Origin: Natronorubrum bangense
GTDB taxonomy: Archaea; Halobacteriota; Halobacteria; Halobacteriales; Natrialbaceae
Length of the DNA: 64,000 nucleotides
Assembly: GCF_004799645.1 (NCBI RefSeq)
Contig: NZ_CP031305.1
Location: forward strand, 2,480,001-2,544,000
Direction of reading: 5' to 3'
The notes beneath the pieces were generated by a model. The model worked only from the letters and a program-made list of their open reading frames with translations. It did no database searches and was not told the origin of the DNA. Position numbers and translations under genes: made by a program. Shown piece by piece: positions 35,894 through 45,241 of the stretch (the first letter of the stretch is position 1; the number at the start of each line of letters is the position of its first letter).

Positions 35894-38568
35894 GAGTCGA
35901 CCGTATCCGGCTACTGAACTTCAAATGCTACGACGAAGCCGAACTCGGGCTCGAGCGCGGTGTGACCGTCGTCCACGGCGTCAACGGCAGCGGAAAATCG
36001 ACGCTGCTCGAGGCCGTGTTCTTCGCGCTGTACGGCTCGAAGGCGCTGGACGATCGCACCTTAGACGACGTGATCACGACCGGCGAAGACGAAACTGAAG
36101 TCGAACTCCGGTTTACCCATGACGGTCGCGAGTACCACATCGAGCGCCACCTCAAACTCAGAGGTGATCGCGCGACAACGGCGAAATGCGTCCTCGAGAC
36201 ACCTACTGAGACGATCGAGGGTGCACGCGACGTTCGCCGCGAGGTGACCGAACTGCTCCGGATGGACGCCGACGCGTTCGTCAACTGCGCCTACGTCCGC
36301 CAGGGCGAGGTCAACAAGCTGATCCACGCCTCGCCGAGCGATCGCCAGGACATGATCGACGACCTCCTCCAGCTTGGCGCACTCGAGGCCTACCGCGAAC
36401 GAGCCAGCGACGCTCGTCTCGGCGTCAAGACAGTCCTCGACGGCCAGCAGGAAGTCCTCGAGGATCTCCGCAAACAGGTCGAGCAGAAAGAAGAGAAGGA
36501 GCTTCACAAGCGCCTGAACGGCCTCGAATCCCGTCAAAACGACGTTCGCGAGGATATCGATCACTTCGAAACGCAGCGTGAGCAGGCACGAACCACCCTC
36601 GAGAGCGCCGAAGACGTCCTCGAGCGCCACGCAGAAACGCGCGAGGAGGTCGCGACGCTCGAAGACGAGATCGGGGAGCTGCGCTCGAAGATTTCCGAAA
36701 CCGAGCGCAAACGCGAGAGCGCGAAAGACGAGATTCGGGATCTCGAGGACCGACGCGAGGAACTCGCCGCGGAACGCGACGAGCTGCTGGCCGAGACCGA
36801 TCTCGAGAGCCCCGACAGCGACGCCGTCAACGCCCGTCTCGAGACACTCGAGGCACGCGACGATGAGCTCCGTGATGAGCTCGAGGAGGTTCGAGTATCG
36901 ATCACGGAGACCACGAGCGAAATCGAACGTCGCCGCGAGGCGGCCGCCGACCTCGAGTCTACGGCCGAGGCTGCCCGCAAGCAAGCCGACGACATCGATG
37001 CCAAACTCGAGGCCGACGCGGATGCGATCGAGGATCGTGAATCGAAGGTGGCGGATCTCGAGGCACAGATCACCGCTGCACGCGAGCGATTTACCGATGC
37101 GCCAGTCGACTTCGGTGAAGCCACTGCCCATCGCGACTCGCTCGAAGCACAACGGGAGCAGTTGACCGACGAGATCGGTGACGTCACCGCCGATATCAGG
37201 ACCGTCAAGAACGCGATCGAGGAGGGCGAGCGGCTGCTCGAGGAGGGGAAGTGTCCCGAATGTGGCCAGCCCGTCGAGGACTCACCACACGTCGACGTGC
37301 TGGACGACAAACGCGAGGAACTCGCGGAACTCGACGATCGACGCGAGGCCCTCGAGGCCGACCGCGACGAGCTCGACGACCGACTCGAGCGCGCCGAGGA
37401 ACTTTACGAGGCCGAACGGCAGGTCGATCGACTCGAGGAGAATCGGAACAACATCGAGCAACTGCTCGCGGAGAAACGCGAGACGCTCGCGGAGCGACGC
37501 GACCAGCGCGAGCAGCTACGCGAAGACGCCGAGGCGAACGAGGCCGACGCCGAATCGAAACGCGCCACTGCCGACGACCTCGAGGCCGAGGTCGACGACC
37601 ACCGAGCCGAACTCGGCGCGATCAACACCGAACGCAGTGAGATCAAAGACGCTCTCGAGTCACTCCAGCGTCTCGCCGACATCGGCGATGAACGTGCCGA
37701 CCTCGAAACCGAAATCGACACGCTGCGCGAGCGCCGCCAAGACTGGCAGACGATGAACGACGAGCGCCGCGAGGCGCTCTCGAGCAAACGCGACCGCAAG
37801 CGCGACCTCGAGTCGGAGTTCGACGATGAACGCGTTGTAAGCGCCCGTGAAAACAAACAAAACGCCGAGAACTACCTCGAGAAAGTCGACGCGAAACTCG
37901 AGGAACTCGAGGAGAAACACGCCGACCTCCAGAACGCGATTGGGGCCGCCGAACGGGAACTCGAGGAGCTCGAGGAACTTCGTGAGCGTCTCGAAGCCGC
38001 CGAGACACGTTGTGAGCACCTCGAGTCGCTGTACGACGAAGCCGAGACGCTACAGGCGACGTATGGCGATCTGCGAGCGGAGCTCCGCCAACAAAACGTC
38101 GAGACGTTAGAACGGCTTCTCAACGAGACGTTCGAGCTGGTCTACCAGAACGACTCCTACGCGGCGATCGACCTCGACGGCGAGTATCGGCTGACCGTCT
38201 ACCAGAAAGACGGCGAAACGCTCGAGCCCGAACAGCTCTCGGGTGGCGAACGGGCGCTGTTTAATCTCAGTCTGCGGTGTGCGATCTATCGGCTACTCGC
38301 CGAGGGGGTTGAGGGAACCGCTCCGCTGCCGCCGCTGATCTTGGACGAGCCGACAGTTTTCCTCGATTCAGGCCACGTCACGCAACTGGTCTCGCTGGTC
38401 GAATCGATGCGCGACCTCGGCGTCGAACAGATCGTCGTCGTGAGCCACGACGAGGAACTCGTCGGGGCGGCGGACTCGCTCGTTCGCATCGAAAAGGATT
38501 CAACGTCGAACCGCTCGCGACTCGAGCGCGGTGAGCCACCCGAGACAGCGCTGCTCGCATCCGACTGA
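35890..38568 (+). CDS. rad50: DNA repair ATPase Rad50
   Basis: 892 residues. Walker A GVNGSGKST near residue 32-40; two long coiled coils flank the zinc hook C455-P-E-C458; signature LSGGERALFNLSLR and Walker B PPLILDEPTVFLD at the C-terminus. SMC-like ATPase that bridges and tethers DNA with Mre11. The coding sequence is extremely rich in CTCGAG/GAGGAA-type codons because of the acidic coiled coil. Confidence 0.97.
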   Translation: MRVDRIRLLNFKCYDEAELGLERGVTVVHGVNGSGKSTLLEAVFFALYGSKALDDRTLDDVITTGEDETEVELRFTHDGREYHIERHLKLRGDRATTAKCVLETPTETIEGARDVRREVTELLRMDADAFVNCAYVRQGEVNKLIHASPSDRQDMIDDLLQLGALEAYRERASDARLGVKTVLDGQQEVLEDLRKQVEQKEEKELHKRLNGLESRQNDVREDIDHFETQREQARTTLESAEDVLERHAETREEVATLEDEIGELRSKISETERKRESAKDEIRDLEDRREELAAERDELLAETDLESPDSDAVNARLETLEARDDELRDELEEVRVSITETTSEIERRREAAADLESTAEAARKQADDIDAKLEADADAIEDRESKVADLEAQITAARERFTDAPVDFGEATAHRDSLEAQREQLTDEIGDVTADIRTVKNAIEEGERLLEEGKCPECGQPVEDSPHVDVLDDKREELAELDDRREALEADRDELDDRLERAEELYEAERQVDRLEENRNNIEQLLAEKRETLAERRDQREQLREDAEANEADAESKRATADDLEAEVDDHRAELGAINTERSEIKDALESLQRLADIGDERADLETEIDTLRERRQDWQTMNDERREALSSKRDRKRDLESEFDDERVVSARENKQNAENYLEKVDAKLEELEEKHADLQNAIGAAERELEELEELRERLEAAETRCEHLESLYDEAETLQATYGDLRAELRQQNVETLERLLNETFELVYQNDSYAAIDLDGEYRLTVYQKDGETLEPEQLSGGERALFNLSLRCAIYRLLAEGVEGTAPLPPLILDEPTVFLDSGHVTQLVSLVESMRDLGVEQIVVVSHDEELVGAADSLVRIEKDSTSNRSRLERGEPPETALLASD

Positions 38569-38622
38569 CCGAGACACTGTCTTCCGAGAGCAGGGGTGAG
38601 TTTTAGCCCCGAGAAACCCGTC

Positions 38623-39102
38623 TCAATTGCTGTCAGCGGTCTCGCTCGAGTGCGCTGCGGTCGTCGTTGATTCGTAACCGTCACCCATCGAAACTCGTTC
38701 GAGCGCTGTCGCACATGTCTCGGTCGTCCGATACCCACGTTCGCCGCCAACTTCGACCGTTTCGAGCAGGCCAGCAGCCGACAGCACCGTGAGTCGGCCG
38801 TGGAGATCACTCTCACAGAAGTCGTACGCGTCGAGCAGTGTTCGGATCCCAAGTGGACCGCGGTCCTCGAGCTCGACCAGCAGGCCAAGTGTCGCCTCGT
38901 CGTGAACGTTCGTCAGGAGCGTCCGAACCGGCTCGGTGACGGTACGGGCAGCCGTCTCGAGAGCGGACTCGTCGACGGCCTCGAGGCGGTCGTTCTGGAT
39001 GTAACACTCGTTGCCGTTCTGTGGATCCCGAACGAGACTTGCACGTTCGGAGCGTTTAAGAAGCAGATACCGTTTGCCGGTGTCGTCGTGAACGGTTTTC
39101 AT
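38623..39102 (-). CDS. Haloarchaeal HTH-containing protein (DUF7346-like)
   Basis: 159 residues. An N-terminal alpha/beta segment (KTVHDDTGKRYLLLKRSERASLVRDPQNGNECYI) precedes a winged-helix-like region (LLVELEDRGPLGIRTLLDAYDFCESDLHGRLTVLSAAGLLE). Convergent with rad50. I believe this belongs to the DUF7346 group found in the rad50-polB interval of haloarchaea, from memory only. Function unknown; DNA-binding is likely. Confidence 0.78.
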   Translation of the reverse strand: MKTVHDDTGKRYLLLKRSERASLVRDPQNGNECYIQNDRLEAVDESALETAARTVTEPVRTLLTNVHDEATLGLLVELEDRGPLGIRTLLDAYDFCESDLHGRLTVLSAAGLLETVEVGGERGYRTTETCATALERVSMGDGYESTTTAAHSSETADSN

Positions 39103-39167
39103 GATCGGGTATGATCGTCCGGTGGCGGACGTTCGGTGACCGCCATTGAAGTAGTTTCGCCTGCACC

Positions 39168-39611
39168 CTATTCCATGGGTTCCGTGGGACGGTCGGCATC
39201 GTCGTCATCCGCTGGCGCAGTGGCGTCGTTCGTTCGTTGGAACACCCGATAACGATAAACCGCGAATCCTGTGAGGACGAGGCCGGCGGCCACCAGATAG
39301 GTGCTGTACGTGACTTCGCTCTCGAAAATGAAAAAGAGGAGTCCGAGTGCAAAGGCCAAGACCGCTGCGTTGACGACGAGTACCAGCGCCCAGAACTGTG
39401 TCAGCAGGTCGCTGTCGACATCGGTCTCGGAACCTGATAGGCCGGAGACGCTTTCATCTTCTTCGAATTCCGATTTGAGATCCGACCGCAGATCTGACCC
39501 TGCGTCTTCGGTCGAAATCCGGGGAATGGTAATGGAGTCGCTGTCGGGGTCTCTGAACTCCGCTTCAGGATCGTACTCGTCGGGTTCGTTCTCGGTCCGG
39601 TCGGATACCAC
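39168..39611 (-). CDS. Membrane protein with acidic N-terminus (DUF7322-like)
   Basis: About 147 residues. A 70-residue acidic cytoplasmic part (DPEAEFRDPDSDSITIPRIS) precedes two helices (FWALVLVVNAAVLAFALGLLF and YSTYLVAAGLVLTGFAVYRY) and a charged tail. Start taken at GTG 39611, with a TTTTTTGG TATA-like box about 28 bases upstream. The longer frame to 39725 has a basic, non-haloarchaeal composition and is unlikely. Function unknown. Confidence 0.75.
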   Translation of the reverse strand: MVSDRTENEPDEYDPEAEFRDPDSDSITIPRISTEDAGSDLRSDLKSEFEEDESVSGLSGSETDVDSDLLTQFWALVLVVNAAVLAFALGLLFFIFESEVTYSTYLVAAGLVLTGFAVYRYRVFQRTNDATAPADDDDADRPTEPME

Positions 39612-39763
39612 AGGTGAACGGAGGACAACGATCCCAAAAAACGTTCGCGTTCGACCGTCTCGGCTGTAGTCGACTGACCGTTTCACACTGCTGGCTCTAC
39701 TGTGTCTCGACGCAATCACACCCATCCGGCAGGGTGCGCTAGAATGGATGCCAGCCGACGGCG

Positions 39764-39949
39764 TCAGGCGACTTCTGCCAAAGAGAACGTCTGGGAGGTC
39801 TCAACCCACGCGAGCGGATTCTCGGCGTCATAGAAGACGACACCATCATCCGTTTCATAGGACTCGACCGTCGCGGTGCCCGCTGGTTCACTACGTGGCT
39901 CGCTTCGATCCGTCGTGTCGTCGTTGACGTGGGTGGACACTTCAATCAC
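39764..39949 (-). CDS. Small acidic haloarchaeal protein (DUF7331-like)
   Basis: 61 residues: acidic disordered start, then TVESYETDDGVVFYDAENPLAWVET, a conserved strand-rich core. Starts at GTG 39949, or GTG 39940. A TATA box (TATAAT on the minus strand, 39975-39981) lies about 27 bases upstream, and a perfect palindrome sits between it and the start. It is divergent from polB. Function unknown. Confidence 0.75.
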   Translation of the reverse strand: MIEVSTHVNDDTTDRSEPRSEPAGTATVESYETDDGVVFYDAENPLAWVETSQTFSLAEVA

Positions 39950-39957
39950 CTATACTC

Positions 39958-39974
39958 GTGGTATGTGTTACCAC
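39958..39974 (-). promoter_or_regulatory. Palindrome between TATA box and start of the small gene opposite polB
   Basis: GTGGTA-TGTGT-TACCAC, a perfect 6-bp inverted repeat, fills the space between the minus-strand TATAAT (39975-39981) and the GTG start at 39949. For polB, which points the other way, the core promoter is separate: GTTTTTATCC at about 40037-40046, some 28 bases before its ATG. The palindrome is therefore likely a repressor site for the small gene. Confidence 0.5.
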
Positions 39975-40068
39975 ATTATATGTCTTGCTGCACCTGCAAT
40001 ACTCAGACAGGTCAGCGGAGTCAACGAATTGTGGGGGTTTTTATCCAGCCACTGCCAACTCCGATACC

Positions 40069-43000
40069 ATGACTGAGGCGGGCCAAACCGGACTCTCGGA
40101 GTTTTCTCAAGAGCCCGACGAGCGACCGGACGAAGAGGCAGTTGCCGTCGCGGGCAACGGTGGATCGAACGCTGGCGAAGTGATCGACGTCATCGAGGAA
40201 ACGCTCCCCGAAGCCGACGGCGACCTCGAGCTAGCCGTGATGCAGGTCGACTACACCATCGCCGGCTACGGCGACGAGGAACGACCGATCATGCACGTCT
40301 TCGGCCGGACGCCCGACGGCAGCTTAGAGCACGTCCAGGTCGTCGGCTTTCAGCCGTACTTCTACGCGCCGACGGACTCACTCGAGCGCCCACCCGAAGA
40401 GCAGTACGATCGGCTCACTGGCAGCCGCGACGTCGATGCAGACGGTGAGCCCTACGAGAGTATTCGTGGCGAGAAACTGACCAAAATCTTTGGCCAGACG
40501 CCGCGAGACGTCGGGCAAGTGCGTGATGAGTTCCAGCACTTCGAAGCCGACATTCTCTTCCCGAACCGGTTTCTGATCGACAAAGACGTCCGCAGCGGCA
40601 TTCGCGTGCCCGACCGCCGGGCCGAGGACGGCTCGCTGGTCGTCCCCCACGACGAGGTCGAAGCCACGGACGTCGACGCCGACCCGCGCGTTTGTACGTT
40701 CGACATCGAGGTCGACGACCGCTCGGGTTTCCCAGAGGACGGCGAGGAGCCGATCGTCTGTCTCACCAGCCACGACTCCTATCGCGACGAGTACATCATG
40801 TGGCTCTACGAGGCCCCGATCGGCGACGGCCCGATCCCCGACGCGATCACCGACTACGAGCCAATCGAGGGCGAGCTCGAACACGAGGTACGGGCCTTCG
40901 AGGACGAAGAAGCGATGCTCGAGGCCTTCGTCGACTACATCCGAGACACCGACCCCGACGTCCTGACGGGCTGGAACTTCGAGGATTTCGACGCCCCCTA
41001 TTTCCTCGACCGCCTCGAGGAGCTCCAGGGCCCCCACCACGACTACGATCTCGAGATCGATCGCCTCTCTCGAGTCGACGAGGTCTGGCGCAGCAACTGG
41101 GGTGGCCCCGATATCAAGGGCCGGGTCGTCTTCGACCTGCTGTATGGCTATCAGCGGATGGTGTTCTCGGAACTCGATTCCTACCGGCTGGACGCCGTCG
41201 GCGAGGCCGAGTTGGGTGTGGGGAAAGAGCGCTACGCCGGCGACATCGGCGACCTCTGGGAGGACGACCCCACCCAACTGCTCGCGTACAACCTTCGGGA
41301 CGTCGAACTCTGTGTCGAACTCGATCGCCAACAGGAGATCATCCCGTTCTGGGACGAGGTGCGCTCCTTTGTCGGCTGTAAACTCGAGGACGCCCCCACA
41401 CCCGGCGACGCGGTCGACATGTACGTCCTCCACGAAGCTCACGGCCGTTTTGCGCTGCCCTCGAAGGGCCAACAGGAGGCCGGCGAGGAGTACGAAGGTG
41501 GCGCGGTGTTCGACCCGATTACGGGTGTCAAAGAGAACGTCACCGTCCTCGACCTGAAGTCGCTGTACCCGATGTGTATGACGACAGTCAACGCCTCGCC
41601 GGAGACGAAAGTCGACCCCGACGAGTACGACGGGGAGACCTACGTCGCTCCCACCACCCCCAAGCCGATCCACTTCCGCAAGGAGCCCGACGGTGTCATG
41701 CGCGAGATGATCACCGAGTTGCTCGCCGAGCGTGAGGAGAAGAAATCGCTGCGAAACGAGCACGAACCGGGTTCACTCGAGTACGAGCAGTACGACCGCC
41801 AGCAGGGTGCCGTAAAGGTGATCATGAACTGCTTTACGCCGGACACGGACGTCTTGACTCCCGACGGCGTGCGCAATATCACTGACCTCGAGATCGGCGA
41901 CGAGGTGTATTCACTCGACCCGGAGACGGAGCAACTGGAGATCAAGCCAGTCGTCGAAACCCACGCCTATCCCGACTACGACGGCGAGTTGATCGACATC
42001 GAGACGAGCAAGATCGACTTCCGTGTCACGCCGAATCACCGAATGCTCGTCCGAAAGAACGAGACGAACGGGATCACCGAAGACGAATACGACTTCGTCG
42101 AGGCCGGCAATCTCGATCGGGCGACGAACTACGAACTGCCCCACGACTGGGACGGGCCGGATGGTGAGGAACTCGAGCACGTCGATCTCACGGAACTGAT
42201 CGACGGCGAGTACGAAGTCTGGGTTCGACCGTCCGTCCACGGCCACACGTTCACCGCCGAGCTCGGGTGGACACCGCGTCGCGTGCCGAAGGCTGATGTC
42301 GGGAAGACGGGCTACGTCTTCACCGCCGAGGAGTTCGAGGAACACCGCGAATACATCGAAGAGGTCTGTGAGATGAGCTACATCCACCGTGAATCCGGCC
42401 GAAAATGGATCCCACGGACCTACGATGGCGACGACTTCCTCGATCTGCTCGCGTGGTTCGTCACGGAAGGGAATATCTACACCTCCGAAGACAAACAGTT
42501 CGGCGAGAACTTCCGCGGGTCGGCGACGACGATACAACTCGCACAAGACAAACTGCCTGTCACTGACGGTGGTGTCGACCACCACACGACGATCGGCACC
42601 CTGCTCGACGAGATGGGATTCGATTACTACGTCGACGACCGCTCGTATTCGGTGACGTCGAAACTCCTCGGAAACCTCCTGACATCGCTCTGTGGCGATG
42701 GCAGCTTCGAGAAACAACTCCCCGGCTTCGTGTTCGAGTGCAGCCGTCGGCAGAAACGACGATTCCTCGAGGTCCTGATCGACGGTGACGGCGATCGACA
42801 GACGAACGCGTGGCGATACACGACCTCGAGTGAGCGGCTTCGCGACGACGTGCTTCGGCTCTGTGCACATCTCGGACTGACGGCCAACTACAACCGCGAT
42901 AGCGGCTCGTGGCGAATCTACGTGACCGAAGGTTCGAAGAACACACTTCGAATGCACCGCAGTTCCGCCCAAAGCACGGCCGAAAACGGCGTCTACTGCG

Positions 43001-44034
43001 TCACCGTTGCGGACAACCACACGCTGCTTGCAGGCCGGAACGGCACGTTCCAGTTCGTCGGCCAATCGTTGTACGGCGTGTCCGGGTGGGAACGATTCCG
43101 TCTCTACGACAAAGAGGCGGCAGCCGCGATTACAGCCACCGGACGCGAGGTCATCGAATTTACCGAGACTGCCGCAAACGAACTGGAGTATCAGGTTGCA
43201 TACGGTGACACCGACTCGGTCATGCTCGAGCTCGGCCCCGACGTCCCGAAAGACGACGCCCTCGAGCAATCGTTCGAGATCGAGGAGTACATCAACGAAC
43301 GCTATGATGACTTCGCGCGCGACGAGCTCAATGCGGAGTTCCACCGCTTCCAGATCGAGTTCGAGAAACTCTACCGACGGTTCTTCCAGGCAGGCAAAAA
43401 GAAACGCTACGCCGGCCACATCACGTGGAAGGAGGGCAAAGACGTCGACACGATCGACATCGTTGGCTTCGAGTACCAGCGCTCGGATATCGCCCCGATC
43501 ACCAAGGAGGTCCAGCATAAAGTCATCGAGATGATCGTCAAAGACGGCGACGTTGAGGGGGCAAAAGAGTACGTCAACGGCGTCATCGAGGACGTCCGTA
43601 CGGGCGACATCTCGCTCGAGGAGATCGCCATCCCGGGCGGAATCGGCAAGCGACTCGACAACTACGATACCGACACGGCACAGGTTCGCGGCGCGAAGTA
43701 CGCGAACCTGCTGCTCGGCACGAACTTCCAGCGTGGCAGCAAGCCCAAACGACTGTATCTGGATCGTGTCGATCCGCGCTTTTTCGAGCGACTCGAGGCC
43801 GAAGAAGGGTTCGATGCCCGCACCGATCCGCTCTACGGCGCGTTCAAGCGCGACCCCGACGTGATCTGTTTCGAGTACGACGACCAGATTCCCGAGGCGT
43901 TCGAGGTCGATTACGACACGATGCTCGAGAAAACGCTGAAAGGGCCGATCGAACGCATTCTCGAGGCGCTCGGTGTCTCGTGGGAGGAGGTCAAAAGCGG
44001 CCAAGAACAGAAAGGCCTGGACAGCTTTATGTAA
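40069..44034 (+). CDS. polB: DNA polymerase B (family B) with intein
   Basis: 1,321-residue precursor. Exonuclease I motif VCTFDIEVDDRSG; motif A VLDLKSLYPMCM; motif B KVIMN-intein-SLYG; motif C AYGDTDSVML. Removing the 412-residue intein leaves about 909 residues, the normal size for a haloarchaeal replicative PolB. ATG 40069 is chosen because the GTTTTTATCC TATA box lies about 28 bases upstream; the open frame begins at 39958 but that part is intergenic. A 726-codon open frame on the other strand is a shadow. Confidence 0.97.
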   Translation: MTEAGQTGLSEFSQEPDERPDEEAVAVAGNGGSNAGEVIDVIEETLPEADGDLELAVMQVDYTIAGYGDEERPIMHVFGRTPDGSLEHVQVVGFQPYFYAPTDSLERPPEEQYDRLTGSRDVDADGEPYESIRGEKLTKIFGQTPRDVGQVRDEFQHFEADILFPNRFLIDKDVRSGIRVPDRRAEDGSLVVPHDEVEATDVDADPRVCTFDIEVDDRSGFPEDGEEPIVCLTSHDSYRDEYIMWLYEAPIGDGPIPDAITDYEPIEGELEHEVRAFEDEEAMLEAFVDYIRDTDPDVLTGWNFEDFDAPYFLDRLEELQGPHHDYDLEIDRLSRVDEVWRSNWGGPDIKGRVVFDLLYGYQRMVFSELDSYRLDAVGEAELGVGKERYAGDIGDLWEDDPTQLLAYNLRDVELCVELDRQQEIIPFWDEVRSFVGCKLEDAPTPGDAVDMYVLHEAHGRFALPSKGQQEAGEEYEGGAVFDPITGVKENVTVLDLKSLYPMCMTTVNASPETKVDPDEYDGETYVAPTTPKPIHFRKEPDGVMREMITELLAEREEKKSLRNEHEPGSLEYEQYDRQQGAVKVIMNCFTPDTDVLTPDGVRNITDLEIGDEVYSLDPETEQLEIKPVVETHAYPDYDGELIDIETSKIDFRVTPNHRMLVRKNETNGITEDEYDFVEAGNLDRATNYELPHDWDGPDGEELEHVDLTELIDGEYEVWVRPSVHGHTFTAELGWTPRRVPKADVGKTGYVFTAEEFEEHREYIEEVCEMSYIHRESGRKWIPRTYDGDDFLDLLAWFVTEGNIYTSEDKQFGENFRGSATTIQLAQDKLPVTDGGVDHHTTIGTLLDEMGFDYYVDDRSYSVTSKLLGNLLTSLCGDGSFEKQLPGFVFECSRRQKRRFLEVLIDGDGDRQTNAWRYTTSSERLRDDVLRLCAHLGLTANYNRDSGSWRIYVTEGSKNTLRMHRSSAQSTAENGVYCVTVADNHTLLAGRNGTFQFVGQSLYGVSGWERFRLYDKEAAAAITATGREVIEFTETAANELEYQVAYGDTDSVMLELGPDVPKDDALEQSFEIEEYINERYDDFARDELNAEFHRFQIEFEKLYRRFFQAGKKKRYAGHITWKEGKDVDTIDIVGFEYQRSDIAPITKEVQHKVIEMIVKDGDVEGAKEYVNGVIEDVRTGDISLEEIAIPGGIGKRLDNYDTDTAQVRGAKYANLLLGTNFQRGSKPKRLYLDRVDPRFFERLEAEEGFDARTDPLYGAFKRDPDVICFEYDDQIPEAFEVDYDTMLEKTLKGPIERILEALGVSWEEVKSGQEQKGLDSFM
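41830..43065 (+). other. Intein in PolB at motif B, with LAGLIDADG homing-endonuclease domain
   Basis: 412 residues (588-999 of the precursor). Begins C-F-T-P-D-T-D-V-L, the usual N-terminal splice block; block B reads VTPNHRMLV with the TxxH pair. The endonuclease part has two degenerate dodecapeptides, LLAWFVTEGN and FLEVLIDGDG. The last splice block ends NGTFQFVGQ before +1 Ser (SLYG). The terminal residue is Gln in place of the usual Asn and its neighbour is Gly, not His; Gln-ended inteins are known. Inserted in the catalytic KxxxNSxYG motif. Confidence 0.93.
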
Positions 44035-44181
44035 TCGAACCGGATTTCGGAACGCAGAGACCACCGACGACGACCCACTTCTACGCTGCAACTGTCGCTC
44101 TACAGGAATCCCCCAATACGACGGGTTCTACCTACCTATCACGGTCAAAATACGCCGAAACGCAGCTTCAGTTTTCGTTTT

Positions 44182-44225
44182 CTTAAATAATCTTCTCCAA
44201 TCGGGATCGTATCCAACCGGATACG
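44182..44225 (+). promoter_or_regulatory. suf operon promoter with palindromic operator
   Basis: TTAAATAATC at 44182-44191 is a strong TATA-like box; the expected transcription start falls near 44212. Exactly there lies CGTATCC-AACC-GGATACG (44208-44225), a perfect 7-bp inverted repeat. This leaves a leader of about 60 bases before sufC. Placement at the start site suggests a repressor site, possibly iron- or redox-responsive. Confidence 0.55.
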
Positions 44226-44271
44226 AAACCGTTATGAGTCATACGACCCACGGTTTAGATGACAGAGTACT

Positions 44272-45180
44272 ATGGCACGTCTCGAACTAAACAACCTGCA
44301 CGCGGAAGTAGCAGAAGGCGACGAGAAGATCCTCGAGGGCGTTAATCTCGAGGTTAAGTCGGGAGAAATTCACGCTCTGATGGGGCCAAACGGCTCCGGG
44401 AAGTCAACAACTGCGAAGGTCATCGCTGGCCACCCTGCCTACGAGGTCACCGAGGGCGAGGTCCTGCTCCATCTCGAGGAGGGCGAGTTCGGCGAGGAGA
44501 TTGAGATTGACGAAGACCAGCGAACCTGGAACCTGCTCGACCTCGAGCCAAACGAGCGTGCCGCGCTCGGGATCTTCCTTGGCTTCCAGTACCCAGCCGA
44601 GATCGATGGCGTCACGATGACGAACTTCCTCCGCACGGCGCTCAACGCCAAGATCGAAGAGCGCGAAGAGCTCTTCGAAGGCGAGGATGACGACGCAGAT
44701 GAAGAAGAGGACGAAGGCTTCGAAACCTCGCCGATGGAAGGCCCCGCAGACGAGGGCGAAGTCGGCGTCGCCGAGTTCCAGCAGATCCTCCAGGAGAAGA
44801 TGGAAGCGCTCGACATGGATGAGCGATTCGCCCAGCGGTATCTCAACGCTGGCTTCTCTGGCGGTGAGAAGAAACAGAACGAGGTTCTGCAGGCCGCCAT
44901 CCTCGAGCCGTCGATCGCCGTGCTCGACGAGATCGACTCCGGACTCGACATCGACCGTCTGCAGGACGTCTCCGATGGCATCAACGCACTACGCGACGAG
45001 GAAGGCACCGGCATTCTTCAGATCACACACTACCAGCGTATCCTCGATTACGTCGAGCCCGACCACGTCCACGTCATGCTCGACGGCCAGATCGCCAAAA
45101 GCGGCGACGCTTCGCTCGCGGCGGAACTCGAGGACAAGGGGTACGACTGGGTCCGCGAAGAGGTCTACGGCACCGCGTAA
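44272..45180 (+). CDS. sufC: Fe-S cluster assembly ATPase SufC
   Basis: 302 residues. Walker A GPNGSGKST, SufC-type FLGFQYPAEIDGVTM, signature FSGGEKKQNEVLQ and Walker B IAVLDEIDSGLDID. An acidic insertion of about 25 residues (EGEDDDADEEEDEG) is typical of haloarchaeal versions. Powers the SufBCD scaffold. First gene of sufCBD. Start at ATG 44272; leader of about 60 bases. Confidence 0.97.
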   Translation: MARLELNNLHAEVAEGDEKILEGVNLEVKSGEIHALMGPNGSGKSTTAKVIAGHPAYEVTEGEVLLHLEEGEFGEEIEIDEDQRTWNLLDLEPNERAALGIFLGFQYPAEIDGVTMTNFLRTALNAKIEEREELFEGEDDDADEEEDEGFETSPMEGPADEGEVGVAEFQQILQEKMEALDMDERFAQRYLNAGFSGGEKKQNEVLQAAILEPSIAVLDEIDSGLDIDRLQDVSDGINALRDEEGTGILQITHYQRILDYVEPDHVHVMLDGQIAKSGDASLAAELEDKGYDWVREEVYGTA

Positions 45181-45241
45181 CCGACTTCGGCTAGAACAAC
45201 GGTAATAACCCTACAGCCGTAACCATATACACAATCAAATT

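Noticed and set aside
41911..44091. 726-codon open frame antisense to polB and its intein
   Set aside because: PolB motifs are unambiguous on the other strand. The frame is a shadow of codon bias.
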